Positions 1 through 3,444 of a stretch of DNA of 5,781 bases are shown here, piece after piece. The notes beneath the pieces were generated by a model. It saw only the letters and a list, made by a program, of their open reading frames with translations. It did no database searches and was not told the DNA's origin. The first letter of the stretch is position 1; the number at the start of each line of letters is the position of its first letter. The translations under genes and the position numbers were made by a program. The DNA comes from Lachnospiraceae bacterium (GTDB lineage: Bacteria; Bacillota; Clostridia; Lachnospirales; Lachnospiraceae): contig DOWG01000108.1 of NCBI GenBank assembly GCA_003519685.1, positions 2,808 to 8,588 on the forward strand, given 5' to 3'.

Positions 1-14
1 AATTCAACTATTAT

Positions 15-49
15 GAGTAACTGGTATGGAAAAACCTCATATCATTCTA
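15..49 (+). promoter_or_regulatory. Possible sigma-G promoter of spoVT (weak)
   Basis: B. subtilis spoVT is transcribed by forespore sigma-G, whose sites are roughly GHATR, 17-18 bp, CATNNTA. CATTCTA at 43-49 is a perfect -10 match, but the best upstream pentamer GTATG (24-28) is only 14 bp away. An alternative pair, GAGTA (15-19) and CATATCA (38-44), has the correct 18-bp spacing but one mismatch in each element. Neither is decisive. The site's position 50-60 bp before the gene fits. Confidence 0.28.
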
Positions 50-101
50 TTGTAATCTTTATGAAAGTCTAACAAATAACGTAAAATGGAGGAGATTTTG
101 T

Positions 102-650
102 ATGAAGGCAACTGGTATTGTAAGGAGAATAGATGACTTAGGTCGAGTTGTGGTACCAAAAGAAATCAGACGCACATTAAGAATACGTGAAGGGGATCCT
201 CTGGAGATATTTACGGATCGTGAAGGCGAAATCATCTTAAAAAAATACTCACCGATTGGCGAGTTGGGGCAATTTGCAAAGCAATATGCCGAATCTCTTA
301 ACCAGACAACCGGGCATATCGTTGCAATTACTGATAAAGACCAATTTATTGCAGTAGCGGGAGCTTCCAAAAAGGATTTGATCACGAAGAGTATCAGCCG
401 TGACCTGGAGGAGGTAATCAACGAGAGAGAAAATGTTGCTGCTGCAAAGGAAGACAAAAACTTTATCAATATTGTGAATGATGATGACAGCGAATATACT
501 TACCAGGTCATTGCACCCATCATCAGTGAAGGTGATGCAATTGGTGCCGTAATAATTCTAACGAAAGATGCTAAAATCAAATTCGGTGATACGGAGATTA
601 AACTGGCTAACACGGCTGCCTCCTTTTTAGGAAGACAAATGGAGCAATGA
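102..650 (+). CDS. spoVT: Stage V sporulation protein T, AbrB-family regulator (SpoVT)
   Basis: SpoVT is a DNA-binding regulator that activates or represses sigma-G-dependent genes in the forespore during late spore development. The protein is 182 residues, close to the roughly 178 of B. subtilis SpoVT. Residues 1-52 form an AbrB-type swapped-hairpin DNA-binding domain, shown by GIVRRIDDLGRVVVPKEIR (residues 5-23) followed by LRIREGDPLEIF. Residues about 56-180 fit the GAF-like sensor domain that separates SpoVT from the short AbrB and Abh proteins; it ends in a typical AASFLGRQME helix. The ATG at 102 is supported by GGAGGAG at 88-94, seven bases upstream. The gene stands alone between its own promoter region and a terminator at 668-699. 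The family call is secure from the two-domain build and length. The effector of the GAF domain is not known from the sequence. Confidence 0.96.
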   Translation: MKATGIVRRIDDLGRVVVPKEIRRTLRIREGDPLEIFTDREGEIILKKYSPIGELGQFAKQYAESLNQTTGHIVAITDKDQFIAVAGASKKDLITKSISRDLEEVINERENVAAAKEDKNFINIVNDDDSEYTYQVIAPIISEGDAIGAVIILTKDAKIKFGDTEIKLANTAASFLGRQMEQ

Positions 651-667
651 AACATAACCGCTAGAGT

Positions 668-699
668 AAAACTGCCATGTTATTCCTGGCAGTTTTTTT
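668..699 (+). terminator. Rho-independent terminator of spoVT
   Basis: AAAACTGCCA (668-677) pairs perfectly with TGGCAGTTTT (687-696) around a 9-nt loop, and the T run continues to 699. It begins 18 bases after the spoVT stop codon, so spoVT is probably transcribed alone. Confidence 0.93.
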
Positions 700-870
700 A
701 TCGTAGTGTGCCCGGTGGGCGCACCGGAAATTGCCAAGGCAAACTCTTTGCATCCGCATTAGGGCCCGGCAAAAGGTGGGGAAAAGATACTGTTTTGAAG
801 AAAATCTAATAAAGTTGTGTTTTCTATGATAAAATCGTCCCAGTCTTCACAGGTAAATGCAGAATATTCC
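700..870. other. Intergenic patch with GC-richer inverted repeats, no recognised gene
   Basis: This stretch follows the spoVT terminator and has no credible coding sequence. Bases 706-780 are visibly richer in G+C than the surrounding DNA. They contain CCGGTG/CACCGG (712-717/722-727), TTGCC/GGCAA (731-735/738-742) and the palindrome GGGCCC (762-767). From 781 the composition returns to AT-rich. A 43-codon + frame (826-957) and a 60-codon - frame (941-759) cross the region, but neither has a ribosome binding site. In related genomes spoVB-like and mazG genes sit near here. The patch could be a decayed gene, a dispersed repeat or a structured RNA; I recognise no family. Confidence 0.45.
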
Positions 871-899
871 TTGACAAACGGCGCTAATAAGTTTATAAA
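871..899 (+). promoter_or_regulatory. Sigma-A promoter, probably for hup
   Basis: A perfect -35 hexamer TTGACA (871-876) and a near-perfect -10 TATAAA (894-899) are separated by exactly 17 bp. Transcription would start near 906, giving a leader of about 144 nt before the hup ATG. I found no better promoter closer to hup. It fits the constitutive, high expression usual for HU. Confidence 0.72.
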
Positions 900-957
900 T
901 AGATTCGTAGATGTTTTTGCCTTGCTGAGTGCAAAGGCCAAAGGCTATGCGAATTAA

Positions 958-1010
958 TTTCCGCTGGTAAATGAGTTATAGCGGGAAGCGAAATAATCGC
1001 TGGATTATTT
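958..1010 (+). promoter_or_regulatory. Structured 5' leader of hup: two adjacent hairpins
   Basis: In the predicted leader, UUUCCGCU (958-965) pairs with AGCGGGAA (980-987), 8 bp including one G-U, around a 14-nt loop. Next, AAAUAAUC (991-998) pairs perfectly with GAUUAUUU (1003-1010) around a GCUG loop. A third pairing, AGCGA (987-991) with UCGCU (997-1001), is incompatible with the second hairpin, so two folds are possible. No U run follows, so this is not a terminator. It may affect mRNA stability or translation; the function is inference and I recognise no riboswitch class. Confidence 0.4.
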
Positions 1011-1049
1011 AAAATAATAAAACAAATACTTTAGAGGAGGAGCATATCC

Positions 1050-1325
1050 ATGAACAAAGCAGAATTAGTTGCAGCAATTGCAGAGAAGACAGAATTTTCA
1101 AAGAAAGACTCAGAGAAGGCATTAAAGGCTTTCATCGATGTAGTAACCGAGCAGTTAGTAAAAGGTGATAAAGTACAATTAGTTGGTTTTGGCACATTTG
1201 AAGTTGCTGACAGACCAGCTAGAACAGGTAGAAATCCTTTAACCAAGGAGACAATTCAAATTGCTGCTTCTAAAGCACCTAAGTTCAAAGCAGGAAAAGC
1301 TTTAAAGGACGTTATCAACGCATAG
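1050..1325 (+). CDS. hup: DNA-binding protein HU
   Basis: HU is the small nucleoid-associated protein that binds and bends DNA without strong sequence specificity, as a homodimer in most Firmicutes. The protein is 91 residues, the standard HU size. Residues 1-45 give the two dimerisation helices, starting MNKAELVAAIAEK. The HU signature GFGTFEVADRPARTGRNP spans residues 46-63. Pro63 at the arm tip is the residue that intercalates into DNA, and Arg55, Arg58 and Arg61 lie along the binding arm. The C-terminal helix PKFKAGKALKDVINA completes the fold. AGAGGAGGAG at 1033-1042 is an excellent ribosome binding site for the ATG at 1050. The gene has a sigma-A promoter 150 bp upstream and a terminator immediately downstream, and so is probably mostly monocistronic. 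IHF is unlikely given the Firmicute context. Confidence 0.97.
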   Translation: MNKAELVAAIAEKTEFSKKDSEKALKAFIDVVTEQLVKGDKVQLVGFGTFEVADRPARTGRNPLTKETIQIAASKAPKFKAGKALKDVINA

Positions 1326-1336
1326 TGAGATAGTAT

Positions 1337-1399
1337 AAAAGGGCTGTTTTAAATTCCGGATCTCGTTGGGGTGTAGGGTTTTTAAAACAGTCTTTTTTT
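1337..1399 (+). terminator. Rho-independent terminator between hup and rqcP
   Basis: GGCTGTTTTAAA (1342-1353) pairs with TTTAAAACAGTC (1381-1392), with one G-T wobble, around a 27-nt loop. Flanking A residues (1337-1340) extend the stem into the T run at 1393-1399. The run ends 13 bases before the ribosome binding site of rqcP, so readthrough past this element would feed the rqcP-divIC genes. Confidence 0.85.
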
Positions 1400-1423
1400 A
1401 TGGTTAGAATAAGAAGGGTTGTT

Positions 1424-1663
1424 ATGAGATTAGATAAGTATTTAAAAGTATCGAGACTGATAAAAAGAAGAACCGTTGCAAACGAAGCCTGTGATGCGGG
1501 AAGAGTAACCATTAACGGAAAACCGGCCAAGGCCTCGGCTAATGTGAAGGCCGGCGATGTCATTGAAATCGGTTTTGGCAGCAAATCGGTTAAGGTGGAG
1601 GTCCTTGATGTGACGGAAACCACGAAGAAGGAGGAAGCCAAGGAACTGTATAAGTATCTTTAA
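1424..1663 (+). CDS. rqcP: S4-domain ribosome-associated quality-control protein RqcP (YabO, Hsp15-like)
   Basis: RqcP binds the 50S subunit carrying a stalled nascent chain on tRNA and works with RqcH to add alanine tails that mark the chain for degradation. The protein is 79 residues. The S4 RNA-binding domain fills most of it: MRLDKYLKVSRLIKRRTVAN at the start, then the typical AGRVTINGKPAKAS turn (about residues 26-39). VKAGDVIEIGFGSK follows, and the TTKKEEAKELYKYL tail resembles that of B. subtilis YabO. The ATG at 1424 is chosen over an in-frame ATG at 1400. It begins exactly with the conserved MRLDK motif and has AGAAGGG at 1412-1418, whereas the 1400 ATG touches the hup terminator T run and has no ribosome binding site. 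No promoter of its own is evident. The larger S4 proteins YlmH and RluB are excluded by size. Confidence 0.92.
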   Translation: MRLDKYLKVSRLIKRRTVANEACDAGRVTINGKPAKASANVKAGDVIEIGFGSKSVKVEVLDVTETTKKEEAKELYKYL

Positions 1664-1689
1664 AATCGTCATGAAGCAGAAAGTCTTCT

Positions 1690-1697
1690 CATATATT
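1690..1697 (+). promoter_or_regulatory. Candidate sigma-E -10 element upstream of yabP
   Basis: CATATATT matches the sigma-E -10 consensus CATANANT at every fixed position. It lies 66 bp before the yabP ATG, giving a start site near 1704. The -35 region 14-16 bp upstream (CATGAAG around 1670-1676) is a poor match to the ATA-type element, so support is partial. B. subtilis yabP and yabQ are mother-cell sigma-E genes, which is why I searched here. Confidence 0.35.
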
Positions 1698-1762
1698 TAA
1701 AAAGACATATCTTGGCTATTTGGATATTTCTTTCAGGTATATTATATGAGGAGGCTTTTTCT

Positions 1763-2050
1763 ATGGATGAAAAACAACAGAATTTAAAGGGTCACAAGCT
1801 CAATATTAATGCAAGGAAGACAGCGATGATCACCGGCGTAAACGATGTCCTGTCTTTTGACGCGGGAGAGGTTCTCCTGCAAACCGAGCAGGGGGTATTG
1901 ATGATAAGAGGAAATGATCTTCATGTTAGCCGGCTGACATTGGAAAAAGGTGAGGTTGATATTGACGGAAGGATTGACAGTCTGACCTATTCCGATTCGG
2001 CAAATTACGGCAAGTCAGGGGAATCATTATTTGGCAGGCTGTTTAAGTAG
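1763..2050 (+). CDS. yabP: Spore protein YabP (YabP/YqfC family)
   Basis: YabP belongs to a small family of mother-cell sporulation proteins expressed under sigma-E. It is encoded with YabQ, but its own biochemical role is unclear and B. subtilis mutants sporulate. The protein is 95 residues against about 100 in B. subtilis. The family pattern covers nearly all of it: ITGVNDVLSFD (about residues 24-34), VLLQTEQGVLMIRG, then DLHVSRLTLEKGEVDIDG and IDSLTY, a run of short beta strands without membrane segments. The ATG at 1763 is chosen because GAGGAGG (1748-1754) sits 8 bases upstream. A longer in-frame TTG start at 1712 lacks a ribosome binding site and would add 17 unconserved residues over the promoter region. 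The stop codon overlaps the ribosome binding site of yabQ, so the two are translationally adjacent. Confidence 0.93.
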   Translation: MDEKQQNLKGHKLNINARKTAMITGVNDVLSFDAGEVLLQTEQGVLMIRGNDLHVSRLTLEKGEVDIDGRIDSLTYSDSANYGKSGESLFGRLFK

Positions 2051-2059
2051 GAGGCCGGT

Positions 2060-2680
2060 ATGAATCATGCAATTACAATGGAGCTTCAATTTTTTCTCAT
2101 CTCGATTCTCTGGGGAGCCATCGTCCTGCTTGCATATGATGGTTTCAGAATCATAAGAAGGATAATCCGACATAACGGTTTCTTTCTGGCAATAGAGGAT
2201 CTCATCTTCTGGATGATAGCCGGCTTATTCATATTCTCCATGATCTATCGGGAAAACAATGGGGTGATCCGCGGCTTTTCTGTGATGGGAATGGCAATAG
2301 GAATGGTGCTGTATCATTACATATTAAGTGACTTTCTTGTGTCTTTCATTACAAAAATAATCCGTGCGCTATTACGTCCGTTTCGATTTATTATAAAAAA
2401 GATAAAGCAGCTGTTACACTTCCTGACATCAATTGGAAAGCGAATGGTAAATTTCCTGTTTCGACGATTGAAAAAATGCAATAAATCGGTTAGAATAAAA
2501 TTAAATAACAGAAAACAAAAACATAATGCGAAGAAAAAAAAGCGCAGAAGTAAAAAAGCATTAAAAAAGAAAAAGAAAGCTGCAGGGAAAGCCGGACAGA
2601 ACAGACAGGAGAAGCAGAAAAGGAATATAAAGCAAGATTCTGCACAAATTAAGAAAAGGGTAAATCTTGAGAAACTCTAG
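2060..2680 (+). CDS. yabQ: Spore cortex biosynthesis membrane protein YabQ
   Basis: YabQ is a mother-cell membrane protein of the forespore envelope, required for spore cortex formation in B. subtilis. The protein is 206 residues, close to the roughly 211 there. Hydrophobic segments lie at about residues 9-28, 45-63 and 73-97. The conserved features LWGAIVLLAYDGFRIIRRI and IEDLIFWMI are visible. From about residue 99 the protein becomes strongly basic, and residues 135-206 are dominated by Lys and Arg with Asn and Gln, probably a disordered cytoplasmic tail. The coding DNA there is A-rich, including eight consecutive A at 2534-2541. The ATG at 2060 follows TAGGAGG (2048-2054), which also contains the yabP stop codon; Met7 has no such site. 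divIC follows within 26 bases. The family assignment rests on the N-terminal membrane domain and the gene order. Confidence 0.9.
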   Translation: MNHAITMELQFFLISILWGAIVLLAYDGFRIIRRIIRHNGFFLAIEDLIFWMIAGLFIFSMIYRENNGVIRGFSVMGMAIGMVLYHYILSDFLVSFITKIIRALLRPFRFIIKKIKQLLHFLTSIGKRMVNFLFRRLKKCNKSVRIKLNNRKQKHNAKKKKRRSKKALKKKKKAAGKAGQNRQEKQKRNIKQDSAQIKKRVNLEKL

Positions 2681-2705
2681 AATTTTTTTAGGGGAGATGG
2701 GAAAG

Positions 2706-2996
2706 TTGAGAAGAAGCCATAAAAAAGGGACAGGCATCGGGATTATTGCATTCGTTGTTTTAATCCTATTTGGAATTGTTGCATTTCGAAAGATCGATCT
2801 GGAGAAGCGGAGCGTTCAGGCAAAGCAGAAGATCGAAGAGCTTGATGCACAGATTGCGGAAGAAAAGGAACGGACCGAAGAAATCAAGAATCTGGAAGCT
2901 TATGTTCATACCAAACGATATATTGAAGATGTGGCAAGGGAAAAGCTTGGATTAGTGTATAAAGACGAGATCATCCTCAAGCAGGAAGAAGAGTGA
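2706..2996 (+). CDS. divIC: Septum formation initiator DivIC (FtsB-like)
   Basis: DivIC is a bitopic membrane protein of the division septum that forms a complex with FtsL and DivIB and helps activate septal peptidoglycan synthesis. From the chosen start the product is 96 residues. It has a basic cytoplasmic N-terminus (RRSHKKG), one membrane helix at about 11-27, a charged coiled coil at about 32-64, and the FtsB/DivIC end motif YIEDVAREKLGLVYKDE at 72-88. The start is uncertain. TTG at 2706 has AGGGGAG (2690-2696) nine bases upstream. The in-frame ATG at 2697 directly abuts that same sequence with no spacing. TTG at 2667 has AAAAGGG (2654-2660) and would overlap yabQ. All three keep the same frame and domains. 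No terminator follows before the tRNA promoter. FtsL is a less likely alternative given the order after yabQ. Confidence 0.88.
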   Translation: MRRSHKKGTGIGIIAFVVLILFGIVAFRKIDLEKRSVQAKQKIEELDAQIAEEKERTEEIKNLEAYVHTKRYIEDVAREKLGLVYKDEIILKQEEE

Positions 2997-3047
2997 ACAA
3001 CAACGTAAAAAGATACGTAAAAAATTGTTTTATTTGTATAAAAAGCA

Positions 3048-3076
3048 TTGACAATTGCAAAAAAAGCAGATATAAT
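3048..3076 (+). promoter_or_regulatory. Consensus sigma-A promoter of tRNA-Met
   Basis: TTGACA (3048-3053) and TATAAT (3071-3076) are both perfect hexamers separated by 17 bp. Transcription would begin near 3083, about 8 nt before the mature tRNA. This is the strongest promoter in the window and fits a stable-RNA gene. Confidence 0.93.
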
Positions 3077-3090
3077 GAGTTTCGTTGTCC

Positions 3091-3164
3091 GGCGAAGTAG
3101 CTCAGTTGGCGAGAGCACGCGGTTCATACCCGCGGTGTCGGGGGTTCAAATCCCTCCTTCGCTA
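3091..3164 (+). tRNA. tRNA-Met (CAT anticodon), elongator type
   Basis: A complete cloverleaf is visible. The acceptor stem pairs 3091-3097 with 3157-3163, including a terminal G-U, and the discriminator A is at 3164. The D stem is GCTC/GAGC (3100-3103/3113-3116). The anticodon stem CGCGG/CCGCG (3118-3122/3130-3134) carries loop TTCATAC with anticodon CAT at 3125-3127. The T stem pairs 3140-3144 with 3152-3156 around TTCAAAT. CCA is not encoded. The G1-U72 pair and the lack of three consecutive G-C pairs next to the anticodon loop argue against initiator tRNA. The GGTTCATACCC loop region resembles elongator tRNA-Met rather than the lysidine-modified tRNA-Ile. B. subtilis also has a tRNA-Met just upstream of spoIIE. 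Confidence 0.96.
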
Positions 3165-3176
3165 TTTATCATAAAT

Positions 3177-3210
3177 AAAAACCTCCACTTTCTTAAGCGG
3201 AGGTTTTTTT
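3177..3210 (+). terminator. Rho-independent terminator of tRNA-Met
   Basis: AAAAACCTCC (3177-3186) pairs perfectly with GGAGGTTTTT (3199-3208) around a 12-nt loop. The T run continues to 3210. It begins 13 bases after the tRNA 3' end. Confidence 0.94.
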
Positions 3211-3236
3211 GTAAGAAAAAAATGGACAATTCTTTA

Positions 3237-3269
3237 CCGCCTGAGAGCTTTTTTCAGGCGGCTTTTTTT
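3237..3269 (+). terminator. Second, tandem rho-independent terminator
   Basis: CCGCCTGA (3237-3244) pairs perfectly with TCAGGCGG (3254-3261) around a 9-nt loop. It is followed by C and seven T (3263-3269). It lies 26 bases beyond the first terminator and has a different stem sequence, so it is not a duplication. Together they insulate spoIIE from tRNA and divIC-operon transcription. Confidence 0.92.
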
Positions 3270-3329
3270 ATTCTCTTAACGTGAGTGAAGCGCCTCTATT
3301 CGATGGAATCATCTTTTCAATGGAATTCT

Positions 3330-3368
3330 TGTCAAAAAATTTTTTGAAAACAGGTATTTCTTTTGACA
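3330..3368 (+). promoter_or_regulatory. Candidate Spo0A binding sites (0A boxes) of spoIIE
   Basis: The Spo0A box core is TGTCGAA. TGTCAAA occurs at 3330-3336 (+ strand), and its inverted copy TTTGACA at 3362-3368 covers the -35 hexamer; each matches 6 of 7. The centres are 32 bp apart, about three helical turns. Boxes overlapping or just upstream of the -35 are what is known for B. subtilis spoIIE and spoIIG. Confidence 0.6.
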
Positions 3369-3395
3369 AAGATTTTAAATTGCTCTGCCTATAAT
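3363..3395 (+). promoter_or_regulatory. spoIIE promoter, sigma-A type with 21-bp spacer
   Basis: TTGACA (3363-3368) and TATAAT (3390-3395) are both perfect sigma-A hexamers but lie 21 bp apart instead of 17. That long spacing is the known signature of B. subtilis spoIIE and spoIIG promoters, which RNA polymerase uses only with phosphorylated Spo0A. The predicted start near 3402 gives a 43-nt leader. Confidence 0.83.
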
Positions 3396-3444
3396 TACAG
3401 CACGACGAGAAGTAAGAACGGAAATATAAAGGAGCGGAGCAAAG

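Noticed and set aside
59..469. 136-codon - strand open frame opposite spoVT
   Set aside because: It is antisense to a secure gene and has low-complexity Ser/Phe/Leu-rich content typical of reverse-strand shadows.
759..941. 60-codon - strand open frame in the spoVT-hup gap
   Set aside because: No ribosome binding site upstream of its start on the - strand, and it overlaps the + strand hup promoter; probably chance.
826..957. 43-codon + strand open frame before hup
   Set aside because: No ribosome binding site precedes its ATG, the hup promoter lies inside it, and the product resembles nothing I recognise.
1400..1423. Upstream ATG start for rqcP
   Set aside because: It abuts the hup terminator T run, has no ribosome binding site, and adds residues before the conserved MRLDK start.
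1683..1706. GTCTT/AAGAC hairpin after rqcP as a terminator
   Set aside because: Only 5 bp with a 14-nt loop and no T run after it.
1712..1762. Upstream TTG start for yabP
   Set aside because: No ribosome binding site; the ATG at 1763 has a strong one and gives the family-typical length.
3001..3021. Direct repeat ACGTAAAAA after divIC
   Set aside because: Two short A-rich copies only; consistent with chance in AT-rich spacer, and not a CRISPR or iteron array.
3091..3164. Initiator tRNA-fMet or tRNA-Ile(CAT) identity
   Set aside because: It lacks the mismatched 1-72 pair and three consecutive G-C pairs of initiators, and its anticodon arm matches elongator tRNA-Met better than tRNA-Ile2.
3048..3284. 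78-codon + strand open frame covering the tRNA and terminators
   Set aside because: It runs through a complete tRNA, its promoter and two terminators, so it is not a real gene.
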